Positions 44,915 through 53,670 are shown, counted from the stretch's first letter. The stretch is 64,000 nt of DNA from Paracoccus sp. MC1862 (GCF_016617715.1 NZ_CP067225.1:1302001-1366000), one strand, 5' to 3'. The notes: a model not told the origin generated them from the letters alone. Program-made: numbers and translations.

Positions 44915-44950
44915 AAAAAGCGGCCCGAGGTCTCACCGACCCGGCCGCTT
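44915..44950 (-). terminator. Intrinsic terminator ahead of the GTA cluster
   Basis: On the minus strand AAGCGGCC ... GGCCGCTT form an eight-bp stem with an inner GGTC/GACC stem, and TTTTT follows (44915-44919). It lies 49 bases before the g1 start codon. It may insulate the cluster from upstream transcripts or serve as a leader attenuator. Confidence 0.85.
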
Positions 44951-45397
44951 GCCCACCTCTTCCAGCATGTCGAATGTGTACCCGAGACCGTTCGCAAAGT
45001 CAATCCGCAACACGGCCCCGGCACCCGCCATTCGGTTCTTTCCAAATCTTTTACAACAACTTACCCGGCGCAACACCCCACCGTTCAGCACGCAACACCG
45101 CTGCCGCGAGGCAGGAAATACCTCCCGAATCCATCCCCGATGCAGCGTGACAGCGATTTCTGCAGCAGAGCGTTTCTCGATGTCGTTTCCTGAATTTCGA
45201 GGTCAAGGCCGGCTGAAGAATCCTGCCTTCGTCGTGGCTCTGCCGCGATGCCTGCCATGAGCACGCACCCCGTTCAATCGGCTCTTCTGACTGCCAGTTC
45301 TGGCCACCGTTGAAGGGATGCTGAAGGCATCCAGAACATATCTGCCCTGCCACCGAGCTTCTTCGGCAGGTCCGACAAAGGACCGCCTTGCCGCCCG
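44951..45397. other. Gene-free region upstream of the GTA cluster
   Basis: No coding sequence is supported. An AT-richer patch near 45030-45070 (minus strand TTGTTGTAAAAGATTTGGAAAG) is the only feature that could hold a promoter for the GTA operon. I found no clear binding sites to assign. Confidence 0.5.
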
Positions 45398-46012
45398 TCA
45401 TCCGCGTTGTCGTTCCTCGATCCGTGCCGCCAGCGCAGCGAGTTGCTCGCGGATGCCGGGGATCTCCCAGAAGCCCGCGGGTCAGGTCGGACCGATGGCA
45501 AACAGGCCCTCGATACATTGTTCCTCGTGGTCATGGATGGTGCAGTCCATTGCGACGTCAAACCGATCCGCAACGGGTCGAGCCGGACCCGCCCCCCCGT
45601 TCGACCATCGCCCGCATCAGCGGCCAGCCGTTGCGCACCGCATCCCGGCAGATGCCGCGGCAGTCGATGATACGCGGGGCGGGAACCCTCGATGCACCCG
45701 GCGTGACCGGGCAGCCGCGCCCGGGCGGTCACCCCACCCCGCCCGCATGGACCGACAGGAAGCCGCCCCCCATCACCCGAAGCCACCCAGCGGAACAGGG
45801 CGCTGACCGGGGCGCTTGGCGGAACATCACCCGGTCACAGGATCGGGGCACGGCCAAGCCATGCTGGCCCGGCTGCAGGCCGCGCCGCAACAGGCCCAAG
45901 CCCCCTCGGTGGCCGTGCGCCGACAGCGACAGCGCCCGATCGATCATCGGAAGCCCCGTGCAAATGATCAGCACACGCCCGTCCGGGTCCGTCCGGGGAT
46001 CGGGTCCCATCC
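45398..46012 (-). pseudogene. FAD/NAD(P)-binding protein relic (COG4529-like)
   Basis: Pieces of one protein can be read in different minus-strand frames. From 46010: a stretch with DPDGRVLIICTGLPMIDRAL and RRGLQPGQHG, resembling the second nucleotide-binding segment of HcnB/YdhS-type proteins. Near 45650: RNGWPLMRAMVERG. Then LRIGL, DCTIHDHEEQCIEGLFAIG, GFWEIPGIREQLAALAARIE and a terminal stop at 45398. At least three frameshifts and a missing 5' half make it a pseudogene. Its source is unknown. Confidence 0.7.
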
Positions 46013-46376
46013 CCCCGTCAGCAACCCCAAGAGGCGGGAACCTTGCGTCAGGGCGCTGAAGGACAACGACGTATCCCTGCCGGACCCTGCGAACCGCCGG
46101 GTGGCGATGGCGATCGTCTCCAGTTGCGACAGATCACACCAGGCCAGCAGAAGAATCTCGCTTCACGCCCGAGCCTGCGGCAGGACCGGGTCCGCCCGGC
46201 GTGCAGTTTCTTCGGCCTGAGGTCGTGCAGGAAAGGCCGCCACCAGCTTTCCATCATTCCGCCTTGCCCGCCATTTCGTTCAGGCCCGAGTCGGCCTGCA
46301 GTTCCGTCGCCTCATGCCCGGCGACTGGCTTCTTTCTGCCCTCCGCCCGACCTTCGCCCCGCCAGGTGGCGCCGGT
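46013..46376. other. Decayed sequence between the FAD relic and LysR
   Basis: About 360 bases without an intact gene. A minus-strand stretch near 46050-46140 reads LETIAIATRRFAGSGRDTSL when frames are joined, so it is probably protein-derived, but I cannot name the family. Confidence 0.45.
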
Positions 46377-47297
46377 TCATGAGCCTCGAAGATTGCGCGT
46401 CTCGAAATAGGCAACGGCGTGGTCGGCGAAGCGCTGGGCGATCTTTCCAGCATGGGCCACCGCGCGAAAGGCGAGGACGACCCGCAGCGGCCGCAGGTCG
46501 TCGCGGATCTGCAGCGTCCTGACCTCGCCGCCGTCATAAGTCAGGGGCGATGGCGGGCGCATCACCAGCAGGGTAAAGCCGAAGCCTGCCGCAACCGCAG
46601 AGCGCACCGCCTCCATCGAGGTCGAGGCATAGGCGATGGGCGGAGAGATGCCGCCCGCGGCAAGCAGGTCCTCGAAATAGCTGCGGCTGCCGGGTGCGTC
46701 GAACATCACGTAGGGCGCGTCGGCCAGTTCCGACAGATCGACCGCATCGCGTCCGGCCAGCGGGTGATCCTTGCCGACGACGGCCATCGGCCGCAATTCG
46801 GCCAGGGGCCTGAACGCCAGTCCCCCGGCAGGCGCCCCCTGGTCATAGGTCAGGGCGAAATCCAGCGAACCCTCGCGCAGCCCATCCGCAAGCTGCACCA
46901 GCGACAGTTCCTGCTGCCGGATCGCGATGCCCGGCGCAGCCTCGGCAAAGCTGCGGATCAGGCCGGCGGCATAGAAGGGCGCGAGCGTCCAGAAGACGCC
47001 CAGCCGGATCTCGCCCGAGGTTCCGGCAGCAAGCGCCAGCGCCTCGCGTTCCATCTGCCGGGCGTCGTCGTCAAGGCGCCTGACATGGTCAAGGAACAGC
47101 CGCCCCTGCAGCGTCAGGGTCAGCCCGCGCGCATGATGCCGCTCGAACAGGACAAGGCCGGTCACGTCCTCGAGCTTGTCGATCGCCTGCGCCACCGAGG
47201 GCTGCGAGATGTTCAGCACCCGCGCCGCCTGCGCGATGCCCCCCTGCTCGGCCACCGCGCGGAAATAGGCGCATTGGCGAAGCGTGAAACGGACCAT
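46377..47297 (-). CDS. LysR-family regulator
   Basis: A 306-residue regulator: HTH at about 4-60 (TLRQCAYFRAVAEQGGIAQA, ISQPSVAQAIDKLED) and an effector domain with GEIRLGVFWTLAPFYAAGLI and FALTYDQGAPAG. The ATG at 47297 has AGGAAGGCAGGA upstream; farther starts have no support. It diverges from the Rieske oxygenase gene, which it probably controls. It is a clear paralogue of the LysR protein at 50038-50985, sharing the F.RHHA.GLT.T..GR pattern after the HTH. Confidence 0.92.
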   Translation of the reverse strand: MVRFTLRQCAYFRAVAEQGGIAQAARVLNISQPSVAQAIDKLEDVTGLVLFERHHARGLTLTLQGRLFLDHVRRLDDDARQMEREALALAAGTSGEIRLGVFWTLAPFYAAGLIRSFAEAAPGIAIRQQELSLVQLADGLREGSLDFALTYDQGAPAGGLAFRPLAELRPMAVVGKDHPLAGRDAVDLSELADAPYVMFDAPGSRSYFEDLLAAGGISPPIAYASTSMEAVRSAVAAGFGFTLLVMRPPSPLTYDGGEVRTLQIRDDLRPLRVVLAFRAVAHAGKIAQRFADHAVAYFETRNLRGS

Positions 47298-47324
47298 ATC
47301 CTGCCTTCCTTCTGCGAAGGATAA

Positions 47325-47336
47325 ATGAGTTTTCAT
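47325..47336. promoter_or_regulatory. Inverted repeat between LysR and the Rieske gene
   Basis: ATGA, four bases, TCAT in the most AT-rich part of the 94-base divergent gap. It fits the size of a LysR half-site pair but is short, so it is only a candidate operator. Confidence 0.3.
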
Positions 47337-47391
47337 ATTCTTTCGGGGAAGTTCAAGCTGGCGCAAAGCCATGCCAACAAAGGTCGCCCCC

Positions 47392-48546
47392 ATGTCGCTG
47401 GACCAGCCTGTCGCCGAACTGCTCGACGCCGCCGCCCGCCCGCTGGAGGACGCGCGTGCCATGCCGCCTTCGGTCTATACCAGCCCCGCCTTCCTGCAGC
47501 GCGAGATCGAGACGATCTTTTCCAAGGAATGGATCTGCGTCGGGCGGTCGGATGGGCTGGCGAACCCCGGCGATTACGTCACCTGCGACCTCGCCGGCCA
47601 GCCGGTCATGGTCATCCGCGACCGCGAGGGTCAGGTCCGCGCCTTTTCCAACGTCTGCCTGCACCGGATGTCCACGCTGCTGGAAGGCTCGGGCAACGCC
47701 CGCGTCATCGTCTGCCCCTATCACGCCTGGACCTACGGGCTGGACGGCAAGCTGCGCGGGGCGCCGTTCATGGCCCAGACCACCGGCTTCTGCAAGCACG
47801 ACTATGGCCTGCCCAGCATCCGCTGCGAGGAATGGCTGGGCTGGGTCTACATCACGCTGGACAACGACCGCCCCAGCGTCGCGTCCGAACTGGGCGAACT
47901 GGAGCGGCTGATCGCGCCCTACGGGATGGAGAACTACGTCCAGTGCTTCCGCGAAACCCATGTCTGGGACACCAACTGGAAGGTGCTGGCCGAGAACTTC
48001 ATGGAAAGTTACCACCTGCCGGTCTGCCATGCCGACACCGTGGGCGGCCATTCCAGGCTTGAAGAGATGGAGTGCCCGCCAGGCCTGCGCGCCTTCAACT
48101 ATCACTGGATCACCAAGGAAGCCTCGCTGGCGATCGGTAACGCCCATCCCGACAACACCCGGCTGGACGGCCACTGGCGCAAGACCACGGCGCTGATCAC
48201 GCTGTATCCCAGCCATCTGATCACCCTGACGCCGGGCTATTTCTGGTATCTGTCGCTGCATCCCAAGGGCACGGGGCAGGTCGCCATCACCTTCGGCGGC
48301 GGACTGTCGCCCGAGTTCATGAAAGACCCCAAGGCGCCGGAATACATCGCCAGCCTCAAGGCGCTGCTGGACGAGGTGAACCTGGAAGACCGGGGCTGCA
48401 CCGAAAAGGTCTTCCGCGGCCTGTCCGCCCAGATGGCGCGGCCGGGGCACCTGTCCTATCTGGAACGGCCGATCTACGACTTCATGCAGTATATCGCCGA
48501 GCGCACCGCGAGCTTCGAGCGCAGCCTTGCGCTGGCGGCCGAGTAA
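47392..48546 (+). CDS. Rieske non-haem iron oxygenase, alpha subunit
   Basis: A 384-residue oxygenase of the ring-hydroxylating family, in the subgroup that includes the quaternary-amine demethylases (GbcA- and CntA-like). The Rieske cluster ligands are C89-x-H91 (CLHRMS) and C108-xx-H111 (CPYHAW). The mononuclear iron site has ENFMESYHLPVCHAD with H208 and H213. The ATG at 47392 has AAAGG eight bases upstream; an earlier ATG at 47371 is possible. No reductase gene is adjacent, although such enzymes need one. N-demethylation of a betaine, feeding the sarcosine route, is a hypothesis only. Confidence 0.88.
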   Translation: MSLDQPVAELLDAAARPLEDARAMPPSVYTSPAFLQREIETIFSKEWICVGRSDGLANPGDYVTCDLAGQPVMVIRDREGQVRAFSNVCLHRMSTLLEGSGNARVIVCPYHAWTYGLDGKLRGAPFMAQTTGFCKHDYGLPSIRCEEWLGWVYITLDNDRPSVASELGELERLIAPYGMENYVQCFRETHVWDTNWKVLAENFMESYHLPVCHADTVGGHSRLEEMECPPGLRAFNYHWITKEASLAIGNAHPDNTRLDGHWRKTTALITLYPSHLITLTPGYFWYLSLHPKGTGQVAITFGGGLSPEFMKDPKAPEYIASLKALLDEVNLEDRGCTEKVFRGLSAQMARPGHLSYLERPIYDFMQYIAERTASFERSLALAAE

Positions 48547-48936
48547 GCCCGGCCGCATCGCCCCGGCGACCGGGCGGCGCCGGACCACGACCGGCCGGGA
48601 CATCCGCCGCCCCTGCTGATTCGCCCGGCTTTTGCCTGCACCGGGGCGGTTCCCCGTGGGACCGTTCCCGGACTGCCTGCCTTTCGGGCAGTCCCGCCTT
48701 CGCCCTGGCGTCCTGCACGCCACTGCGCCAATTGCAGGACCACAGGCGCAGCTTAGTTTTCCCCGAAGCAAGGCTGCGGAAAACGCTTATTTACCCCTGG
48801 GCCCCAGAGTTCGGATGATCCGGGAATGGCCGGGCGGACAGCATGACCGCCTGCCCGCCCATGGCCGTCATCCTCAAGACCCGGATACGCGCCGCGACAT
48901 GGGTCGAACAAGCAGACCAAGGACAGGGACCAAGGA
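48547..48936. other. Gene-free region between Rieske gene and binding-protein gene
   Basis: No coding sequence is supported. Hairpins of note: GGACTGCC/GGCAGTCC at 48670-48694 (no T tract, perhaps a transcript end for the oxygenase) and the GTTTTCC/GGAAAAC repeat at 48756-48784. The promoter of the binding-protein gene should be in the last 150 bases. Confidence 0.55.
48756..48784. promoter_or_regulatory. Inverted repeat GTTTTCC-N15-GGAAAAC
   Basis: Perfect seven-base arms separated by 15 bases, located 152 bases before the binding-protein start. It could be an operator for one of the flanking LysR proteins; a weak RNA hairpin is the alternative. Confidence 0.4.
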
Positions 48937-50007
48937 ATGAAGCAACTGATGGTTCAGGCGACCGCGCTCTGCGCGCTGGCACTTCCGGCCCATGCCGACC
49001 TGACGGTGATGAGCTGGGGCGGCGCCTACGAGAAAAGCCAGGTCGAGGCCTACAACAAGCCCTTTACCGCGGAAACGGGAATCGCCGTCAACATGACCTC
49101 GGCCGACAACCCGGCGGGACCGATCAAGTCGATGGTGGACGCAGGCAACGTCACCATCGACGTGGTGGACCTTGAATATACCGACGCCGTGCGCCTCTGC
49201 GACGAGGGCGTGCTGGAAGAGATCGACCATTCCACCCTGCCCCCCGCGCCTGACGGCACCCCCGCGGCCGAGGACTTCCTGCCCAACGCCCTGACGGATT
49301 GCGCCGTCGCCTCGATGGTCTTCGCGACCGTCTACGGCTTCGACACGACCAAGTTCACGGACGAGCAGCCCTCGACCATCGCCGACCTGTTCGATGCAGA
49401 GAAGTTCCCCGGCAAGCGCGGGCTGCGCAAGGGGCCGAAGATCAACCTTGAAATCGCGCTGATGGCCGATGGCGTGCCGGCGGCCGAGGTTTACGACGTG
49501 CTGGCAACCCCCGAGGGCATCGACCGCGCCTTTGCCAAGCTCGACACGATCAAGCCCCATGTCGTCTGGTGGGAGGCCGGCTCGCAGCCGCCGCAGCTTC
49601 TGGCAGATGGCGAGGTCGCCATGACCACCGCCTACAACGGCCGGCTGTTCTCGGCCATCGCCGCCGAGAACAAGCCCTTCAAGATCGTCTGGGACGGGCA
49701 GGTGCAGGAATACGAACTGTTCGCGGTGCCGAAGGGGACGCCGAACCGGGACGCCGCGATGGACTATATCCGCTTTGCCACCGGCACCCAGCGGCTGGCG
49801 GACCAGACGAAATGGATCGCCTATGGCCCGGCCCGCAAGTCGTCGATCCCGCTGGTCGGCACCTTCGAGGATGGCACCACCGAGATGAAGCCGTTTCTGC
49901 CCACCAACCAGGACAACATGGCGAATGCACTGCAGTCGTCCCATGACTTCTGGGTGGACCGCGAGACCGAGATCACCGAGCGCTTCACCACCTGGCTGTC
50001 GCGATAA
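48937..50007 (+). CDS. Periplasmic solute-binding protein, spermidine/putrescine (PotD) type
   Basis: A 356-residue binding protein with a signal peptide ending ALALPAHA (cleavage before DLTVMSWGG). The PotD-type pattern includes LTVMSWGGAYEKSQVEAYNK, SMVDAGNVTIDVVDLEYTDA, VWWEAGSQPPQLLADGEVAM and YNGRLFSA. It would present a polyamine-like or other amine ligand to an ABC transporter, but no permease or ATPase gene is adjacent, so it is an orphan here. ACCAAGGA precedes the ATG. A perfect hairpin follows the stop codon. Confidence 0.9.
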   Translation: MKQLMVQATALCALALPAHADLTVMSWGGAYEKSQVEAYNKPFTAETGIAVNMTSADNPAGPIKSMVDAGNVTIDVVDLEYTDAVRLCDEGVLEEIDHSTLPPAPDGTPAAEDFLPNALTDCAVASMVFATVYGFDTTKFTDEQPSTIADLFDAEKFPGKRGLRKGPKINLEIALMADGVPAAEVYDVLATPEGIDRAFAKLDTIKPHVVWWEAGSQPPQLLADGEVAMTTAYNGRLFSAIAAENKPFKIVWDGQVQEYELFAVPKGTPNRDAAMDYIRFATGTQRLADQTKWIAYGPARKSSIPLVGTFEDGTTEMKPFLPTNQDNMANALQSSHDFWVDRETEITERFTTWLSR

Positions 50008-50014
50008 GCCCTGC

Positions 50015-50037
50015 GCGGCCGGTGACGCGCCGGCCGC
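50015..50037. terminator. Bidirectional hairpin between convergent genes
   Basis: GCGGCCGG, a seven-base loop and CCGGCCGC form a perfect eight-bp GC stem exactly between the stops of the binding-protein gene (50007) and the LysR gene (50038). No T tract. Confidence 0.55.
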
Positions 50038-50985
50038 TCACGCATCCTCGGGCATGGGGCCGCCGCCGGACAGGCGGTGGCTGTTGCGCCGGACCCATTC
50101 GCTGGCGCTGGCAAGGAAGGTCCGGTGCAACTGGCTGCGTTCCACCGCCGTGCTGACCAGCATCCCCATCTTCATCGCCCGCGCCTTGCCCGCCAGCGGC
50201 AGAAAGCGCAGCGGGCGCCCGTCGGGGGCCACGTCGTTCAGGGGCCGCAGGTTGACGATGGAATAGCCGAAGCCGTTGGCGACGAGGCTGCGCAGCACCG
50301 CCATGTCCCGCGTCCGTTCCGTGATGTTCGGGCGCAGGCCCCGGTCGGCGAAGAAGGACAGGAAGTAGTCGGCGCTCAGCGGCAGGTCCAGCAGCACCAT
50401 CCGGTGCGGGGCCAGTTCCTCGACCGAGACCTCGGGCTGGTGGGCCAGAGGGTGATCCTCGCTCATCGCGACCAGCGGCGGCAGCTCCATCATCGGGAAG
50501 AAGCGCAGGTCGGCGGGCAGGTCCAGGTCATAGGTCAGCGCGACGTCGATCTTCGCCTGCCGCAGCAGGCTGAACAGTTCCGCCTGATCGGCCTCGACCT
50601 GCGAAATGCGGACCTCGGGGTATTCCTCGGCAAAGCTGCGCCGCAGCGCCGGCAGGACGGCATGGGCGAAGGTGGTCATGCAGCCGATCGCCAGCGGCCA
50701 GCGGATCGAGCCGGACAACTCGCGCGCAAGGTCGCGCAGCGCCGCCGCCTCGCGCAGCACCATGCGGGCGTGTTCCAGCAGCTTGCGCCCGGCCAGCGTC
50801 GGCGTCAGCCCCTGCGCATGGTGGCGGACGAACAACTGGACGCCCAGTTCCTCTTCCAGATGCGAGACCCCGGCCGAGATCGAGGGCGGCGAGACGTTCA
50901 CCTGCTGGGCCGCCGCGGCGATGCTGCCCGCCTCGCCCACCGCCACCAGGTATTCCAGTTGCCGCAAGGTATAGCGAACGGGCAT
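50038..50985 (-). CDS. LysR-family regulator, paralogue of the 46377 gene
   Basis: A 315-residue LysR protein: HTH at about 5-62 (TLRQLEYLVAVGEAGSIAAA, VSPPSISAGVSHLEEELG), linker VRHHAQGLTPTLAGRKLLEH and an effector domain (WPLAIGCMTTFAHAVLPALR, VALTYDLDLPADL, GFGYSIVNLRPLND). GAGGAAA precedes the ATG at 50985. It is last in a minus-strand row after the flavin monooxygenase, RidA and DUF1028 genes, which it may regulate. The sequence resembles the other LysR at 46377, suggesting local duplication. Confidence 0.92.
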   Translation of the reverse strand: MPVRYTLRQLEYLVAVGEAGSIAAAAQQVNVSPPSISAGVSHLEEELGVQLFVRHHAQGLTPTLAGRKLLEHARMVLREAAALRDLARELSGSIRWPLAIGCMTTFAHAVLPALRRSFAEEYPEVRISQVEADQAELFSLLRQAKIDVALTYDLDLPADLRFFPMMELPPLVAMSEDHPLAHQPEVSVEELAPHRMVLLDLPLSADYFLSFFADRGLRPNITERTRDMAVLRSLVANGFGYSIVNLRPLNDVAPDGRPLRFLPLAGKARAMKMGMLVSTAVERSQLHRTFLASASEWVRRNSHRLSGGGPMPEDA

Positions 50986-51082
50986 TTTCCTCGGGTCTTT
51001 CAGGCGCAGGGGACCGCGGCGACGGCCACGGCCCGGCACGCTAAGTCAAAGACCAGAGCCGGACAAGGCGCTCCTGCGCCCG

Positions 51083-51757
51083 CTATTCGTCGCCCGGCAC
51101 CCCGTAGGAGGGTGCCGCGCGGGGATCGAGCGCGCGCTGGACATAAGCATCAAGCTGGGGCTTGTAGACCTCCCATGCCGCGGCGACGGCCTCGATGGGG
51201 CAGGTGTCGGTCCAGTCGCAGCGCAGGTCGGCGACCGGCCAACTGACCCTGTCCACGATCTTCATGCCGGCGGAATGGACCGGCCCGGCCTCGCCCCCCG
51301 CCGCAAGCCCCGCGCGCATCGCCGCGATCAGCCTGTCGCCCAGGTGGCCGGTCGAGGACAGGAACCCGTCCACGATGGCCTGCGGCACGCCGTCATCGGC
51401 CAGCAGGTTGCCGCCCGAGGCGACGTTTTCGGCCTGCGCCTGCGTCCAGATGCCCAGCGAGTTCGGCCCCGAATGAATGGCCGTCCGCCCGTTCCGGTCC
51501 ACCGCCAGCACCTGCCGGTATTCGATGAACCGGCCCCGGCGCCGCACCTCGGCAATCGCGTCCTCGGCGGAAAGACCGCCTTCCATCAGATCCAGCGCCA
51601 TCGGCCCCAGCGTCGGATCGGTGACGTTCTGCGAGGCGACCGCCCCCACCCCGGCGCGGGCATAGGAACAGCGCGCCGCGACGGCGGGCGAGGAGGACGA
51701 GATGGCGACGCCGAACATCCCCGTCCCGGCGCAGCGGGCGACAAGCGAGAAGGTCAT
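51083..51757 (-). CDS. DUF1028 family protein (Ntn-hydrolase-like)
   Basis: A 224-residue protein with the DUF1028 hallmarks: TFSLVARCAGTGMFGVAISS, AVAARCSYARAGVGAVASQN and GNLLADDGVPQAIVDGFLSS. The N-terminal Thr after Met and the fold suggest an Ntn-hydrolase, but no substrate is known. It lies four bases after the RidA gene on the same strand. DUF1028 genes often accompany RidA, flavin monooxygenase and M20 deacylase genes, as here, so a shared catabolic pathway is likely. Confidence 0.9.
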   Translation of the reverse strand: MTFSLVARCAGTGMFGVAISSSSPAVAARCSYARAGVGAVASQNVTDPTLGPMALDLMEGGLSAEDAIAEVRRRGRFIEYRQVLAVDRNGRTAIHSGPNSLGIWTQAQAENVASGGNLLADDGVPQAIVDGFLSSTGHLGDRLIAAMRAGLAAGGEAGPVHSAGMKIVDRVSWPVADLRCDWTDTCPIEAVAAAWEVYKPQLDAYVQRALDPRAAPSYGVPGDE

Positions 51758-51761
51758 CGGC

Positions 51762-52178
51762 TCACTCCGGGATCACGGCGGTGGCGTCGATCTCGACCAG
51801 CCACTCGGGGCGGGCCAAGGCCGAGACCACCAGCCCGGTCGAGACCGGATGCACGCCGCGGATATATTCGCCCATGGTGCGATAGACCGCCTCGCGGTGG
51901 CGAACATCGGTGATGTAGACGACGACCTTGACCAGATGCTCCATCCGCCCGCCCGCTTCCTCGATCAACTGGCGGATGTTCTGCATGACCTTGTGGGTCT
52001 GCTCGGCCGGATCGTGGCTGTCGAGGTTCCGCGCATCGTCGAGGTTCTGCGGGCATTGCCCCCGCAGCCAGACGGTCCGGCCCCCCTGCGTCACCACCGC
52101 CTGGCAGAGATCGTTGTCCAGCTTCTGCTCGGGGTAGGTGTCGGCGGTGTTGAACTTGCGGATACGGGTGTGGGCCAA
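51762..52178 (-). CDS. RidA/YjgF-family protein
   Basis: A 138-residue Rid-family protein: QAVVTQGGRTVWLRGQCPQN, EQTHKVMQNIRQLIEEAGGR, LVKVVVYITDVRHREAVYRT and EWLVEIDATAVIPE. It lies between the flavin monooxygenase (35 bases upstream) and DUF1028 genes on the same strand. It is not closely similar to the RidA at 5621. It probably hydrolyses imines released in the pathway of its neighbours. Confidence 0.9.
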   Translation of the reverse strand: MAHTRIRKFNTADTYPEQKLDNDLCQAVVTQGGRTVWLRGQCPQNLDDARNLDSHDPAEQTHKVMQNIRQLIEEAGGRMEHLVKVVVYITDVRHREAVYRTMGEYIRGVHPVSTGLVVSALARPEWLVEIDATAVIPE

Positions 52179-52213
52179 GGCGGTCTTCCTCGTGGTGCTG
52201 TGAAATCTCTGTG

Positions 52214-53515
52214 CTAGCCGGCGCGGCGCTGTCCGTCGGGCTGCTGCTGGGCCGCGCCCTGATGATAGTCGAGATACTTGCGCTGGATGCCGATCTGCTC
52301 GGCGATGTGCCTGGCGTCGTGCCAGACGCCCCAGATGAAGCTCGACCCCCGCCGCGACTGCCAGGGCAGGCCGAGGAAATAGATGCCCGGCTCGACCGAG
52401 ACGCCGCGCTGGTGGATGGGGCGGCCGCGTTCGTCGAAGGCGTCGATCCTCATCCAGCCGTAATCGACCGAGAAGCCCGTGGCCCAGATGACCGTGGCGA
52501 TTCCCGCCCCGGCCAGATCAAGTTCGCGGATCGGTCTGGCGATGCAGTCTGCATCCGGCCAGCGGCGCCGTGCCCCGGGGTCTTCCGGCAGGTCGAGGCC
52601 GTTGCGCCGGGCATAGTCGTCGGCCTCGTCCAGCAACCCGTCGTGATTGGCGTCGCCGTTGTTCAGGTTCGTCACCAGATCGTCCGCAAAGACCAGCCTG
52701 CCGTCCGCATAGCCTTCTGTCCGGCCCACGAGGATCATGCCCTCCTGCGCCAGACGGCGGAAGTCGATGGTCTCGCCGCCCCGCGCGCCGCTGACGGCGA
52801 TGGTGACATGCTCGGTCCCCGGTTTCGGCGCGGCCATGTCCCACTTGCCCAGCACCCCCAGCCACCAGCAGAAGTCGCGCCCGCGATAGCTGCGCGGCGG
52901 GCGGTCATGCGGGCCCACGGACAGATAGACCTTGCGTCCCGCGCGGCGCAGTTCGTCCGCGATCTGCACGCCGGACGAGCCTGCCCCCACGATCAGCACC
53001 GCGCCCGGCGCAAGCTGGCCGGGGTTGCGGTAGTCGCTGGAATGAATCTGCGCCACGCCTGCGTCGGCGGGGATCACGGGCGGAATGACCGGCTTCTGGA
53101 ACGGGCCGGTTGCGGCGACGACACGCTGCGCCTCGAACGTCCCCTGCGAGGTCTCGACCCGGAAGCCGGGGCGTCCGTCCAGCCGCTCGACCGATCGCAC
53201 CTCGACGCCGGTGCGGACGGGGGCGCGGAACCTGCGGGCATAGGCTTCCAGATAGGCCGCCACCACCTCCTTGTGCGGGAAGTCGTCGGGGCCGGTTCCG
53301 GGATCGACCTCGTCGAAGGTCATGCCGGGAAAGCGGTCGTGCCAGGCAGGCCCGTTCGCGACCAGCGAGTCCCACCGCCCCGAGCGCCAGCGTTCCGCGA
53401 TCCGGTCCCGTTCCAGCACCAGATGCGGCACTCCGTCCCGCGTCAGATGCTCGCTCATCGCGAGCCCTGCCTGCCCGGCGCCGATCACAAGCGTGTCTGT
53501 CGTCTCAACCGGCAT
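52214..53515 (-). CDS. Flavin-dependent monooxygenase (FMO/BVMO-like)
   Basis: A 433-residue single-component flavoprotein: FAD motif GAGQAG at 12-17, RWRSGRWDSLVANGPAWHDR, and a second nucleotide motif VLIVGAGSSGVQIADELRRA for NADPH; ATGF near 358 closes the FAD domain. The segment GDANHDGLLDEADDY in the C-terminal half resembles an EF-hand loop, an unusual element for this family. The ATG at 53515 has AAGGA upstream and is preferred over earlier starts. First gene of the row running to DUF1028; diverges from the M20 deacylase. Substrate unknown. Confidence 0.88.
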   Translation of the reverse strand: MPVETTDTLVIGAGQAGLAMSEHLTRDGVPHLVLERDRIAERWRSGRWDSLVANGPAWHDRFPGMTFDEVDPGTGPDDFPHKEVVAAYLEAYARRFRAPVRTGVEVRSVERLDGRPGFRVETSQGTFEAQRVVAATGPFQKPVIPPVIPADAGVAQIHSSDYRNPGQLAPGAVLIVGAGSSGVQIADELRRAGRKVYLSVGPHDRPPRSYRGRDFCWWLGVLGKWDMAAPKPGTEHVTIAVSGARGGETIDFRRLAQEGMILVGRTEGYADGRLVFADDLVTNLNNGDANHDGLLDEADDYARRNGLDLPEDPGARRRWPDADCIARPIRELDLAGAGIATVIWATGFSVDYGWMRIDAFDERGRPIHQRGVSVEPGIYFLGLPWQSRRGSSFIWGVWHDARHIAEQIGIQRKYLDYHQGAAQQQPDGQRRAG

Positions 53516-53670
53516 CCCTGCGTCCTTCATGGCCCCAAAGGATGTAACCGCGCGATGCACAGGCCGAAAACCACGATCTGGCGTCGCATTGGTTAGGCTG
53601 TTCCTAAGGCGGCTTGCACTTCGACCCTTGCTGCGGAAGCAATGGCCCCTGCATCAGCCCGGAGCCTCCC

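Noticed and set aside
47392..48546. Calling the Rieske enzyme gbcA or cntA
   Set aside because: Family resemblance is clear but the substrate-determining residues cannot be judged by eye, and no partner reductase is adjacent.
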